NCBI RefSeq assembly: GCF_003434055.1 | Contig: NZ_QVEX01000003.1 | Location: 310,001-374,000 of the forward strand | Length of the DNA: 64,000 bases | Origin: Enterocloster aldenensis | GTDB lineage: Bacteria > Bacillota > Clostridia > Lachnospirales > Lachnospiraceae | Reading direction: 5' to 3' | In this document: piece by piece, positions 1 through 8,227 of the stretch | Layout of the letters: each line of letters opens with the position of its first letter | Numbering within the stretch: position 1 is the stretch's first letter | The notes under the pieces: generated by a model | The model's database searches: none | What the model was told of the DNA's origin: nothing | Seen by the model: only the letters and a program-made list of their open reading frames with translations | Program-made: the position numbers and the translations under genes

Positions 1-456
1 GTGGAACTGGCTGAATATCTCCGCGACCTGGGTTATATGCCGGAACAGGTCCAGGATTTTTATCCCACGCCGTCCACCATCTCCACCTGCATGTATTATA
101 CGGGATATGACTGCAGGACCATGGAACCGGTGTACGTTCCGGTCAGTCCCCATGAAAAGGCCATGCAGAGGGCGCTGATACAGTACAGGAACCCCAAGAA
201 CCATGACCTTGTGGCGGAAGCCCTCAAGATTGCCGGAAGGACGGATTTAATCGGATTTGATAAAAAATGCCTGATCAGGCCAAGGGGAAGCCGGGGACTG
301 GAGGGCCAGGAGGGCCGGACAGGCCGGGCGCAGGAGGGCCAGGGAAGCCGGTCAGGTCGTGCACCGGCGGGCCAGGAGGGCCGGACAGGCCGCCACGCCT
401 CCTCCAACCGTCCAAAGAAAACAATCCGCAACGTTCATAAAAAGAAAGGATCCTGA
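1..456 (+). CDS. YgiQ family radical SAM protein, C-terminal fragment
   Basis: This is the 3' end of a gene that begins before the window; the GTG at base 1 is an internal codon. The segment around residues 1-95 (PTPSTISTCMYYTGYDC, then NPKNHDLVAEALKIAGR) matches the conserved C-terminal region of the YgiQ/UPF0313 radical SAM family, so the radical SAM core with its CxxxCxxC cluster lies upstream and is not visible. Residues 96-150 form a basic, Gly/Arg-rich, low-complexity tail built from imperfect GQEGRTGR units, encoded in part by a 24-bp direct repeat. That tail is not expected in the family. The substrate of YgiQ proteins is not established. Only 2 bases separate the stop from the SDR gene start, suggesting one transcript. 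Confidence 0.85.
   Translation: MELAEYLRDLGYMPEQVQDFYPTPSTISTCMYYTGYDCRTMEPVYVPVSPHEKAMQRALIQYRNPKNHDLVAEALKIAGRTDLIGFDKKCLIRPRGSRGLEGQEGRTGRAQEGQGSRSGRAPAGQEGRTGRHASSNRPKKTIRNVHKKKGS
303..392 (+). repeat. 24-bp direct repeat in the YgiQ tail
   Basis: The same 24 bases occur at 303-326 and 369-392, 66 bases apart and in the same reading frame. Related shorter GGCCAGG/GGGCCGG units lie between them. The repeat encodes the GQEGRTGR units of the protein tail and makes the antisense frame look collagen-like (GPPGPP), which is a shadow. Confidence 0.8.
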
Positions 457-458
457 TA

Positions 459-1229
459 ATGAAGATTGCCGTAGTAACCGGAGCATCCTCCGGAATGGGA
501 AGGGAAATGATCATCCAGCTGTGGGAGCATTTTAAAGGATTTGACGAAATGTGGATCATAGCCAGAAGGGAAGGACGTCTTGAGGAATTGGACCGCCAGG
601 TGGGGGTCCCGCTGCGTAAATTTGCCCTGGACCTTACAAAAGAAAAGGATCTGCGTGTGTTGGAGCGGGAACTGTCAGAGAAGGAACCCCAGGTGAAATT
701 CCTGGTCAATGCAGCCGGGTTTGGCAAGATTGGCACCGTGGAGTCCCTGGCCCTGGTTGATGAGACAGACATGGTGCGATTGAACTGTGAAGCGCTGTGT
801 GCCGTCACACGTCTGGTGCTGCCCTATATGACATGCAACAGCCGCATCATCCAGTTTGCGTCCTCGGCCGCATTCCTTCCGCAGCCCGGGTTTGCCATAT
901 ATGCGGCCACTAAATCATTTGTCCTCAGCTACAGCAGGGCGTTGAACCAGGAATTGAAAACCAGGAACATTTACGTGACATCAGTCTGCCCCGGACCGGT
1001 AAAAACAGAATTTTTTGACATAGCAGAGACCACGGGGGAGATGGCGCTGTACAAGCGTCTGGTCATGGCCAACCCAAAGAGGGTGGTGTCAAAGGCTATC
1101 AGGGACAGTGTGGCCGGAAAGGAAATTTCCGTATACGGCCTTACCATGAAAGCCTTCCGGATACTCTGCAAGGTACTGCCGCACCGCCTGATCCTCAGGA
1201 TGATGGAGTGGTGCAGCCATATAATCTGA
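459..1229 (+). CDS. SDR family NAD(P)-dependent oxidoreductase
   Basis: This is a classical short-chain dehydrogenase/reductase of 256 residues. The glycine-rich cofactor motif TGASSGMG is at residues 7-14, NAAG at 84-87, the catalytic serine in FASSAA near 135-136, and YxxxK as Y148/K152, so the active site is complete. The family reduces or oxidises carbonyl and hydroxyl groups with NAD(P)H; the substrate cannot be read from sequence. The ATG at 459 follows AAGGATCC and sits 2 bases after the preceding stop. The RluA-type gene follows after 19 bases, consistent with one operon. Confidence 0.9.
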   Translation: MKIAVVTGASSGMGREMIIQLWEHFKGFDEMWIIARREGRLEELDRQVGVPLRKFALDLTKEKDLRVLERELSEKEPQVKFLVNAAGFGKIGTVESLALVDETDMVRLNCEALCAVTRLVLPYMTCNSRIIQFASSAAFLPQPGFAIYAATKSFVLSYSRALNQELKTRNIYVTSVCPGPVKTEFFDIAETTGEMALYKRLVMANPKRVVSKAIRDSVAGKEISVYGLTMKAFRILCKVLPHRLILRMMEWCSHII

Positions 1230-1248
1230 AGATAAGGAGAATCCCCAT

Positions 1249-2247
1249 ATGCAGACATTGACTGTGACCCCCAATGAGGCCGGGCAGCGCATGGATAAGC
1301 TTCTCGCCAAATACCTGGACCAGGCCGGCAAGGGGTTTCTTTATAAGATGATGAGGAAAAAGAACATTACCCTTAACGGGAAAAAATGCGACGGCTCCGA
1401 GCACCTGAAGGAAGGCGATGAAATCCAGCTGTTCCTGGCAGACGGGACCATTGAAAAATTCCAGGCAGCCCATAAGGTTCCTGGGGGGACCGCGGCCGGA
1501 CACGGATATAAAAAGCTTGATATCATCTATGAAGACAAGCACATACTGGCGGTGAACAAGCCCTCAGGCATGCTGTCCCAGAAGGCCAGGGAGGGGGATA
1601 TGTCCCTCAATGAGTATATCCTTAACTATCTGATTGATTCCGGCGGCCTTCCCATAAGCCAGCTGCGCACCTTCAAACCCTCCATCTGCAACCGTCTGGA
1701 CCGCAACACCAGCGGGCTGGTGGTGGCCGGCAAATCCCTGGCAGGGCTTCAGGTCATGAACGGGGTATTTAAGGACAGGAGCCTGCACAAGTATTATCAG
1801 TGCCTGGTGAACGGGCAGGTTACGGAGAAGAAGCTGATTGCCGGCTTCCTGCGCAAGGATGAGGCTGCAAATACGGTTACGGTCTATCCGCTGGAGGTGG
1901 AGGACAGTGTGCCCATCATGACAGAATACCTCCCCCTGGCGGGAAATGGAACCTACACCCTTCTCCAGGTGACCCTGATTACGGGCCGGAGCCATCAGAT
2001 ACGCGCCCATCTGGCATCCATTGGACATCCGATCGTGGGGGACTACAAATACGGCAGACAGGATATGAATGACGCCATGAAAAAGAAATACGGCGTGCGT
2101 TCCCAGCTGCTTCATTCCTGGAAGCTGGTGATGCCGGATAAGCTGCCGGAACCGCTTGACTACCTAAGCGGGAAGGAGATGCTAGCAGGGCTTCCTGACC
2201 AGTTTGCCAGGGTGTTAAAAGGGGAAGGCATAAGAATCCCCGGATAG
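1249..2247 (+). CDS. RluA family pseudouridine synthase
   Basis: This 332-residue protein has an N-terminal S4 RNA-binding domain (about residues 1-70) and an RluA-type catalytic domain. The signature RLDRNTSG lies at residues 149-156, with D151 as the expected nucleophile, and the C-terminal part carries LITGRSHQIRAHL. The family isomerises uridine to pseudouridine in 23S rRNA or tRNA. RluC/RluD are the closest well-known types by domain order, but the target site cannot be assigned. The start follows AAGGAG with 8 bases spacing. It ends 139 bases before trpS, which has its own promoter. Confidence 0.92.
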   Translation: MQTLTVTPNEAGQRMDKLLAKYLDQAGKGFLYKMMRKKNITLNGKKCDGSEHLKEGDEIQLFLADGTIEKFQAAHKVPGGTAAGHGYKKLDIIYEDKHILAVNKPSGMLSQKAREGDMSLNEYILNYLIDSGGLPISQLRTFKPSICNRLDRNTSGLVVAGKSLAGLQVMNGVFKDRSLHKYYQCLVNGQVTEKKLIAGFLRKDEAANTVTVYPLEVEDSVPIMTEYLPLAGNGTYTLLQVTLITGRSHQIRAHLASIGHPIVGDYKYGRQDMNDAMKKKYGVRSQLLHSWKLVMPDKLPEPLDYLSGKEMLAGLPDQFARVLKGEGIRIPG

Positions 2248-2278
2248 CATCAGGATGGATACAGTATCCCTGTGATTC

Positions 2279-2307
2279 TTGACAGGAAGCCGTCTTCGGG
2301 TTATGAT
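2279..2307 (+). promoter_or_regulatory. Sigma-A-type promoter of trpS
   Basis: TTGACA at 2279-2284 and TATGAT at 2302-2307 are separated by exactly 17 bases, about 80 bases upstream of the trpS ATG. The leader is short and shows no T-box antiterminator signature. Confidence 0.75.
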
Positions 2308-2386
2308 AGTACAAGCGATAAAATGTGGGCCGGGGCAGCCTGTTTCGTATGCCCTGGCGTAACATGAGAATGAGAGGATTTTTGGA

Positions 2387-3481
2387 ATGGGAAAGATTAT
2401 ACTGACGGGTGACCGCCCCACGGGACGGCTTCACGTAGGACATTATGTAGGATCACTGAAGCGCAGGGTGGAACTGCAGGACTCAGGTGAGTTTGACGAG
2501 ATTTATATTATGATAGCAGATGCCCAGGCGCTTACCGACAATGCGGACAATCCTGAAAAGGTGCGCCAGAACATCATCGAAGTGGCGCTGGATTATCTGG
2601 CATGCGGCCTGGACCCGGCAAAGTCCGTGCTGTTCATCCAGTCCCAGATTCCGGAACTGTGTGAGATGACCTTCTATTATATGGATCTGGTGACTGTTTC
2701 CAGGCTTCAGCGCAATCCAACGGTCAAATCTGAAATCCAGATGCGCAACTTTGAGGCAAGCATACCGGTTGGGTTCTTTACGTATCCCATCAGCCAGGCA
2801 GCGGACATCACTGCTTTTAAGGCCACCACGGTGCCGGTGGGAGAAGACCAGGCGCCCATGATTGAGCAGACCAGGGAGATTGTGCACAAGTTTAATTCTG
2901 TTTACGGGGACACCTTGGTTGAGCCGGATATCCTCCTTCCTGACAACAAGGCCTGCCTGAGGCTTCCGGGCATTGACGGCAAGGCCAAGATGAGCAAGTC
3001 CCTTGGCAACTGTATCTACCTGTCAGACACTGAGGCAGAGGTCAAAAAGAAAATCATGTCCATGTTTACAGACCCCAACCATCTGCGGGTGGAAGACCCG
3101 GGCCAGGTGGAAGGCAACCCGGTATTCATTTACCTGGACGCATTCTGCAGGGATGGGCATTTTGCAGAATACCTGCCGGATTACAAGAACCTGGATGAGC
3201 TTAAGGCCCACTACATGAGGGGAGGCCTTGGGGATGTGAAGGTCAAGAAGTTCCTGAACAATGTGCTCCAGGATGAACTCCGCCCAATCCGTGAGCGCCG
3301 TAAGGAAATCGCACAGGATATCCCGGCTGTTTACCAGATACTGGAAGAAGGCAGCCGTAAGGCTAAGGCCAAAGCAGCGGAAACCCTGGCAGAGATGAAA
3401 CGGGCCATGAAGATTAATTATTTTGAAGATAAGGAACTGATTGCAGAGCAGGCGGAGCGGTTCCGTTCCGAGACGGATTAG
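2387..3481 (+). CDS. trpS: Tryptophanyl-tRNA synthetase
   Basis: Class I aminoacyl-tRNA synthetase that charges tRNA-Trp with tryptophan using ATP, in the cytoplasm. The HIGH-type motif reads HVGH at residues 16-19 within [13 protein letters not shown], and the second signature is an intact KMSKS at 201-205. At 364 residues it is slightly longer than the roughly 330-residue B. subtilis type and resembles the longer clostridial TrpS form. It has its own promoter upstream and is followed by a MITE fragment and a rho-independent terminator, so it is probably monocistronic. Confidence 0.95.
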   Translation: MGKIILTGDRPTGRLHVGHYVGSLKRRVELQDSGEFDEIYIMIADAQALTDNADNPEKVRQNIIEVALDYLACGLDPAKSVLFIQSQIPELCEMTFYYMDLVTVSRLQRNPTVKSEIQMRNFEASIPVGFFTYPISQAADITAFKATTVPVGEDQAPMIEQTREIVHKFNSVYGDTLVEPDILLPDNKACLRLPGIDGKAKMSKSLGNCIYLSDTEAEVKKKIMSMFTDPNHLRVEDPGQVEGNPVFIYLDAFCRDGHFAEYLPDYKNLDELKAHYMRGGLGDVKVKKFLNNVLQDELRPIRERRKEIAQDIPAVYQILEEGSRKAKAKAAETLAEMKRAMKINYFEDKELIAEQAERFRSETD

Positions 3482-3515
3482 GGCGTGCAGATGGCGGGAA
3501 TGAATCATCAGACAC
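3481..3515 (-). mobile_element. MITE fragment immediately after trpS
   Basis: Read on the minus strand, these 35 bases match the left end of the MITE at 46371-46534 apart from three mismatches near the outer end: both share ATTCATTCCCGCCATCTGC followed by ACGCCC. It abuts the trpS stop codon. The rest of the element is not recognisable, so this looks like a decayed or solo end. Confidence 0.65.
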
Positions 3516-3540
3516 ATCAGGGCGTGCCTGATGATTGCCT
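3503..3540 (+). terminator. Possible weak terminator hairpin
   Basis: AATCATCAG at 3503-3511 pairs perfectly with CTGATGATT at 3528-3536, followed by GCCTTTTG. It lies between trpS and the much stronger hairpin at 3563-3596. Confidence 0.35.
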
Positions 3541-3562
3541 TTTGTCAAACGTGAGGATGGAA

Positions 3563-3596
3563 AACAAAAAGGATTCCGGCAGGAATCCTTTTTGTT
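3563..3596 (+). terminator. Rho-independent terminator of trpS
   Basis: A perfect 15-bp stem pairs 3563-3577 with 3582-3596 around the 4-base loop GGCA. The descending arm ends CCTTTTTGTT. Because A-rich and T-rich tracts flank both sides, it could act in both directions. Confidence 0.85.
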
Positions 3597-3669
3597 TATG
3601 TAATAACATGCTTGATTCTTTATAGGGGAGGGAGCCTGTGGAACAGTCAAAAATCTTGTAAAAAAGTCC

Positions 3670-3700
3670 TTGACACTGACCTTAGGTAAGAGATTATACT
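3670..3700 (+). promoter_or_regulatory. MerR-type promoter with 19-bp spacer and palindrome
   Basis: TTGACA at 3670-3675 and TATACT at 3695-3700 are 19 bases apart instead of 17, the hallmark of promoters remodelled by MerR-family activators. The spacer contains the palindrome ACCT-T-AGGT. It lies just upstream of the MerR gene, so autoregulation is inferred. Confidence 0.65.
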
Positions 3701-3751
3701 GAATCCAGATCCGGATCAGGCAGAACAGAAATTGAATGGAGGAGCAGGAGC

Positions 3752-4552
3752 ATGCTGACCATAGGACAGATGTCAAAGGTGTGCGGTGTGAGTGTAAAGA
3801 CACTGCATCACTATGATAAAATCGGCCTTTTGAAGCCACAGAAAACAGATGAGGCCAATGGATACCGTTATTACGAGGATTCCCAGATCGGTACCATGCT
3901 GCTCATCGGAAGGCTGAAACGGTATGGCTTTCCACTCGTTGATATTCAACGTCTGTTGACCGTCAAAGATAGCAGGGAACTGCTGCGCCAGATGCATCAG
4001 CAGAGATTCCGGCTGGAGCGGCAGATGGAGCACATTTCCATTACCATCAGGGAGATGGGCTATCATCTGGAAGAATTTGAAAGGACAGGTGATATCATGA
4101 GTTATCAGAATAATTATGAGATTGTGGTAAAGGAAGCAGGGGAGCAGGTACTGGTTACCCACAGGCAGAAGATGTCAGTGGAAGAGTTCGGTACCTATTA
4201 TGGGAAGATATATGAGAAGATCGCCAGGGAACACCTGGGAATCAACGGGGTGGTGATGGCCATATACCATGACCAGGAGTTTGACCCGGCCTTCAGCGAT
4301 ATTGAACTGGGCGTGGGTATTACGGAGAGGGACAAGGCGGACTTCATCCTGCCGGGGCATCTCTGCGCCACCACCATCCACAAAGGCGCGTATTCCGGGC
4401 TTCCTGACGCATACGGGGCTATCGTGGCCTGGATTAACGCCAGTGGGTATAAGATGGACGGAATGCCCTATGAAATCTATCGGAAGACCCATTTTGACAA
4501 GCTTCCTCCGGAAGAGTGGGTGACAGAGATATTCTTCCCTGTCAGGAAGTAG
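3752..4552 (+). CDS. MerR family regulator with GyrI-like effector domain
   Basis: This 266-residue protein starts with a MerR winged-helix DNA-binding domain (MLTIGQMSKVCGVSVKTLHHYDKIGL, residues 1-70). A dimerising helical segment to about 110 is followed by a GyrI-like/AraC-effector ligand domain (about 115-266, ending in EEWVTEIFFPV). Proteins of this build (BmrR, TipA-like) bind hydrophobic or drug-like ligands and activate promoters with long spacers. Its own promoter has the 19-bp spacer. A good ribosome site (GGAGGAG) precedes the ATG. It appears monocistronic, so its targets are unknown beyond probable self-control. Confidence 0.88.
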   Translation: MLTIGQMSKVCGVSVKTLHHYDKIGLLKPQKTDEANGYRYYEDSQIGTMLLIGRLKRYGFPLVDIQRLLTVKDSRELLRQMHQQRFRLERQMEHISITIREMGYHLEEFERTGDIMSYQNNYEIVVKEAGEQVLVTHRQKMSVEEFGTYYGKIYEKIAREHLGINGVVMAIYHDQEFDPAFSDIELGVGITERDKADFILPGHLCATTIHKGAYSGLPDAYGAIVAWINASGYKMDGMPYEIYRKTHFDKLPPEEWVTEIFFPVRK

Positions 4553-4615
4553 GCGTTAGCGCTGCCTTAGCCATTCATTGCGTAAGGCAGTACCAGGCGT
4601 GATCAGCAGTCGTGG

Positions 4616-4653
4616 GACCGGTCTTTGAAAGTCAGGAAGGCCGGTCTTTTTTT
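4616..4653 (+). terminator. Rho-independent terminator of the merR gene
   Basis: GACCGG at 4616-4621 pairs with CCGGTC at 4641-4646, followed by seven T residues. Confidence 0.65.
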
Positions 4654-4733
4654 GATGTCCGGATTCTGTAGGGATGGGGTACTGGTAATAATTTCAATTT
4701 TCTGAATATATCCTTAATATGCCGGTTCTTCCA

Positions 4734-4762
4734 TTGACTGGAGACCCTGGGCACCATATACT
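4734..4762 (+). promoter_or_regulatory. Promoter of the membrane protein/LuxE/LuxC cluster
   Basis: TTGACT at 4734-4739 and TATACT at 4757-4762 are 17 bases apart, 22 bases before the start codon of the membrane protein. No later promoter was seen before the LuxC-like gene, so it may drive the whole cluster. Confidence 0.6.
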
Positions 4763-4784
4763 GGATTCATGAGGAGGTTGTGGG

Positions 4785-6059
4785 ATGAAAAAGATGTGTG
4801 GTTTTATTAAGGAGCATAAGTTCTGTTCCCTGGTCATGGCTCCGCTGGTCCTGTTTCTGGCCTTTCTGGTATTAGGGTGGCCGATGATGTTCCTGACCGG
4901 CTTTTCCAGGCCGAACAAGGCGACAGAATGGTATGCATCTGTTTTTTTTCTTCTGTTTTTATTTATTGTATTATGTTATCCGCTTGTATTAACCGTATGC
5001 AATCTGTATTTTATCATAAAAAGGAACCCATCCCCCTTCCAGAAGGCGGTCAGCGGGTGGACAGAGACCGCCACCATTGTATTTGGGTTCCTGCTCAGCT
5101 GGCTTTATGTAACCGAGGCCACGGAAATCATTTTTGCGGACTGGCCCCAGGTACTGTCAAACAGGCAGGTCCACTCGCCCATTGCCACATGGACCTTTAC
5201 AACCATTGCCGTCATGGCGGCAGCCGGCATACTGGGATATATGGTCCTGCGCCTGAGACCTTTAAAGGATACGCCTCCCCTGGCGGCCGTGTTATCCATG
5301 TCAGCCATGTATATAGGATGCCTGATGTGCGTGCTCTGGACCATACAGACCTGCGTTCCGGGGCAGGGAGGGATTTACCTGTACCTGTTTCCTGTTAATT
5401 GCATACTCATTGCAATCAAGGTAATCCGGAACCTGCTGGGCCAGTGGCAGGAACAACATGAGCAGATGGGGGAAAATGCCCGCGAAACCGACCGCGGCAG
5501 GATTGATGCCCTGCTTCAGGATTCAAGGAACTGGCCCTGGCTGGCATTCCTGTTCATGCTTCCTATGCTGGGAATCCTGGTCATGGTCCTGACTTTATTT
5601 GGACAGAAGCCGGACAGCGTGATTAAAGCCTGGACAGAGACAAGCCAGTGGAACCTGTCCAGGAGGGTCTCGCCCCAGAACCTGGTGTATGATGAACATT
5701 ACCTGTGCACGGTGGCTGCAGGAGGCCATCCGGCTGTAGTGCGTCCCACAAGGATGGGGGTCCGTCATGGCCATCCGGTAATCGTGAACCGGCAGCTCTG
5801 CGTTGCCAATGCCTTTGAGCAGATCCTGATGGAACGCGTCCCGGCAGTCCATGGCCTGGTACGCCGCATATATGACAGGTACGGGTTCCCGCTGGCCCGC
5901 CATATAAAGGCACCGCTGGCCGCTGACATGGTTTATATCCTGATGAAGCCCCTGGAGTGGATGTTCCTGGCTGTCATCTATCTGTGCGACGTGCGTCCGG
6001 AGAACAGGATTGCCCTGCAGTATATAGAGTTTCCGGAGCATTTTACGGACCTGTTTTAA
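4785..6059 (+). CDS. Polytopic membrane protein, DUF6688-like
   Basis: A 424-residue integral membrane protein with hydrophobic segments near residues 14-36, 49-72, 88-108, 130-152, 163-188, 195-212 and 250-270. A cytoplasmic-looking C-terminal domain of about 150 residues contains CTVAAGGHPAVVRPTRMGVR, a His-rich stretch (RHGHPVIVNRQLCVANAFEQ) and a basic PLARHIKAP region. I associate this C-terminal pattern with DUF6688 from memory, not from a search. The function is unknown. It opens a cluster with a lipoprotein and LuxE/LuxC-like enzymes, suggesting a membrane partner of fatty-acyl chemistry, but that is inference. The start has AGGAGG 10 bases upstream. Confidence 0.7.
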   Translation: MKKMCGFIKEHKFCSLVMAPLVLFLAFLVLGWPMMFLTGFSRPNKATEWYASVFFLLFLFIVLCYPLVLTVCNLYFIIKRNPSPFQKAVSGWTETATIVFGFLLSWLYVTEATEIIFADWPQVLSNRQVHSPIATWTFTTIAVMAAAGILGYMVLRLRPLKDTPPLAAVLSMSAMYIGCLMCVLWTIQTCVPGQGGIYLYLFPVNCILIAIKVIRNLLGQWQEQHEQMGENARETDRGRIDALLQDSRNWPWLAFLFMLPMLGILVMVLTLFGQKPDSVIKAWTETSQWNLSRRVSPQNLVYDEHYLCTVAAGGHPAVVRPTRMGVRHGHPVIVNRQLCVANAFEQILMERVPAVHGLVRRIYDRYGFPLARHIKAPLAADMVYILMKPLEWMFLAVIYLCDVRPENRIALQYIEFPEHFTDLF

Positions 6060-6135
6060 AGGGAAGGACCCATATGCCTTGGACGGGAAGGAAAGGTATT
6101 TGCAAGGCTGTGCAGATGTTTTAAGGAGGGGACGG

Positions 6136-7035
6136 ATGAGATACCGTAGGAGGATGACAGGGACACGGCGGCTGGGACTGGCTTTTTTGGCAGCAGCCGT
6201 CTGCTCCATGGGATGCGGCAGAAGTGAGGACCGGCTGCGAAGGGACTATAAGGAACGGAGCGGATACGCGGAGGAGGAAACAGCGTTCAGGCCTGATCTT
6301 TCCGGTCAGGATGGGACGGCGGACATAACAGATACGGAGCGGATGCCGGATGCCCTTAAGGAATTGTACGGGTTCCGGAATCTGGAGGACCATAAACTGT
6401 ATTGGGACCAAACCGTGATGCAGATGGACTTTCATTTTAATAAGGATGTGACCTACTCAGAACTGGACAGCGCCCGGTATTTTGTCTTGGATAAATTCGT
6501 GATGAACCATTGGAACCAGAATGCGCAGACACCCTATGATTCCTGGCTGATGGAGTACGGATGGGGGAATGTGATCCCCCAGGTAAGGTGCAGGCTGTTT
6601 GTGGCGGACACCCTGATATTCCAGGACAATTATAAAGAGCGCAGGGTAGAGGGGTATTATGAAAACAGCGCCTGTTTTGTAAAGGCCAGGGAGGCTGGTT
6701 TTGAGGCAGAGGAGGAGCTTGCAGCCATGGTATCAGGGAAGCTTGGACCGGCAATGGCCAAAGAAGGGAGCGTCAGCTTCCAGAACAGCCTGAGAGGCGA
6801 CCGGCTCCTGGTCCTGGTGGACACGCCCCGGGTGCTGGACGGATCCGTTGCAGACAGCATACAGGAGGGGATTGCGGATATGGCCCCGGTGAGGATTAAG
6901 GAGTACCCGTTGATTGTACTTACCATGGCATCAGACGGTTCGCCTTATTACACATCCGTATTCGTGAACAGGGAAAGGGAAAACGGCTGGACAGCCCTGG
7001 ACTGGGTGAATGCCGTGACAGGGGAAGACAGATGA
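6136..7035 (+). CDS. Lipoprotein of unknown function
   Basis: The ATG at 6136 is preferred over an upstream in-frame ATG at 6079 because AAGGAGGGG lies at 6123-6131 and the protein then begins with a normal signal peptide. The basic start MRYRRRMTGTRR is followed by a hydrophobic run and the lipobox AVCSMGC. The mature part is soluble and acidic at first (EEETAFRPDLSGQDGT), with no recognised domain. Residues about 70-295 look like a folded alpha/beta domain. It follows the membrane protein by 76 bases and ends within a 17-bp tandem duplication shared with the LuxE-like gene start, so all three genes are probably co-transcribed. Confidence 0.75.
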   Translation: MRYRRRMTGTRRLGLAFLAAAVCSMGCGRSEDRLRRDYKERSGYAEEETAFRPDLSGQDGTADITDTERMPDALKELYGFRNLEDHKLYWDQTVMQMDFHFNKDVTYSELDSARYFVLDKFVMNHWNQNAQTPYDSWLMEYGWGNVIPQVRCRLFVADTLIFQDNYKERRVEGYYENSACFVKAREAGFEAEEELAAMVSGKLGPAMAKEGSVSFQNSLRGDRLLVLVDTPRVLDGSVADSIQEGIADMAPVRIKEYPLIVLTMASDGSPYYTSVFVNRERENGWTALDWVNAVTGEDR

Positions 7036-7051
7036 CAGGGGAAGACAGATG
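7019..7051 (+). repeat. 17-bp tandem duplication at a gene junction
   Basis: ACAGGGGAAGACAGATG occurs twice in tandem. The first copy carries the stop overlap of the lipoprotein gene (ATGA at 7032-7035) and the second carries the ATG at 7049 of the LuxE-like gene. The arrangement suggests an ancestral 4-base ATGA overlap that was duplicated. Confidence 0.8.
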
Positions 7052-8203
7052 ATAGGTACGATACCATTGGAAGGATTCGGATACCGTGGCCGATTATTCA
7101 GCACACGGGACATGTATGATATTGATGGGACTGAAAAGCTGTTCGTGGCAGCGGTCCGTGAAAACTGCGGATACCATTACAGGAACTGTACGGAATACAG
7201 GAGGATTCTTGATCATGCAGGATTCAGCCCGGAATCCATAGCCAGGATGGAGGATATTTCTGGGATTCCCTTTCTTCCCACCTTGTTTTTTAAACGCCAT
7301 GCCATATTCTCCATGCCGGAAGATAAAATCAGGATGGAAGTCCTGTCCTCCGGCACATCCGGTATGTCCAGCCGCATCGGATATGATACAGGCGCCATGG
7401 CCTGCGGGGTATATATGGGACTGAAAGTGGCTGGAGCAAGCCGCCTTCTGTCTGCCAGGCCGGCCAATTACATTATTCTTGGATACCGGCCCAACAGGGA
7501 TAACCGGACAGGTGTGACAAGAACCATGTTCCTGTCCACCTTTTTTGCGCCTGCCCTGAAGCGGACCTATGCCCTGGAGAGGAAAAACGGGCAATATTAT
7601 CCGGATATGGATGGGATTATCCGGGAAATGATAAGATGCAGCCGATCCTCCTTCCCGGTCAGGATAATGGGCTTTCCGTCCTATACCTGGTTCGCCCTGA
7701 AACAACTGGAGCAGAAGGGAATCAGCCTCTCCTTTCCCAAGGGTTCCCGGATTGTGCTGAGCGGAGGATGGAAACAGCATGGGTCAGAGAAAGTGGATAA
7801 AAAGGTACTCTACAGCCTTGCCGGAAAGGTGCTTGGGATTGGAGGGGAGGATATGATTGAATTCTTCAGTGCAGTGGAGCATCCGGTCCTTTATTGCACC
7901 TGCAGGAACCATCATTTCCATGTGCCGGTCTACAGCCGTGTAATCATACGCGATGTGGATACCCTAAAACCGCTGGGATACGGGGAACAAGGACTTGTAA
8001 ACCTGGTGACGCCCATGATTAAAGCAACGCCTGTGCTCAGTGTGATGACAGACGATCTGGGAGTGCTTCATGAAGGGGCGGGATGCGGGTGCGGCATCAC
8101 TTCCCCTTACCTGGAACTGAAAGGGAGGGCAGGAATCCGGGAAATCAAGACATGTGCGGCAGGGGCAGAGGAGTATCTGCGCGGACAGGAATGGATGTTT
8201 TAA
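7049..8203 (+). CDS. LuxE-like acyl-protein synthetase
   Basis: A 384-residue member of the LuxE acyl-protein synthetase family, related to phenylacetate-CoA ligase-type adenylating enzymes. Visible signatures are PFLPTLFFKR, the P-loop-like nucleotide segment EVLSSGTSGMSSR (about residues 99-111), and the C-terminal GCGCGITSPYLELKGR. In luminous bacteria LuxE activates a fatty acid as acyl-AMP and transfers it to LuxC. Here a LuxC-like gene follows after 24 bases, supporting a two-enzyme fatty acid or acyl reductase. No LuxD thioesterase or LuxAB luciferase is present, so light emission is not expected. The physiological acid is unknown. Confidence 0.8.
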   Translation: MIGTIPLEGFGYRGRLFSTRDMYDIDGTEKLFVAAVRENCGYHYRNCTEYRRILDHAGFSPESIARMEDISGIPFLPTLFFKRHAIFSMPEDKIRMEVLSSGTSGMSSRIGYDTGAMACGVYMGLKVAGASRLLSARPANYIILGYRPNRDNRTGVTRTMFLSTFFAPALKRTYALERKNGQYYPDMDGIIREMIRCSRSSFPVRIMGFPSYTWFALKQLEQKGISLSFPKGSRIVLSGGWKQHGSEKVDKKVLYSLAGKVLGIGGEDMIEFFSAVEHPVLYCTCRNHHFHVPVYSRVIIRDVDTLKPLGYGEQGLVNLVTPMIKATPVLSVMTDDLGVLHEGAGCGCGITSPYLELKGRAGIREIKTCAAGAEEYLRGQEWMF

Positions 8204-8227
8204 GGAAGAGGAGGGGGAGAACCGGAT

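Noticed and set aside
275..808. Collagen-like minus-strand frame (GPPGPP repeats)
   Set aside because: It is the complement of the Gly/Arg-rich YgiQ tail and of the SDR gene; no start signal.
2248..2386. T-box controlling trpS
   Set aside because: The spacer from promoter to start is too short and lacks the T-box sequence and a leader terminator.
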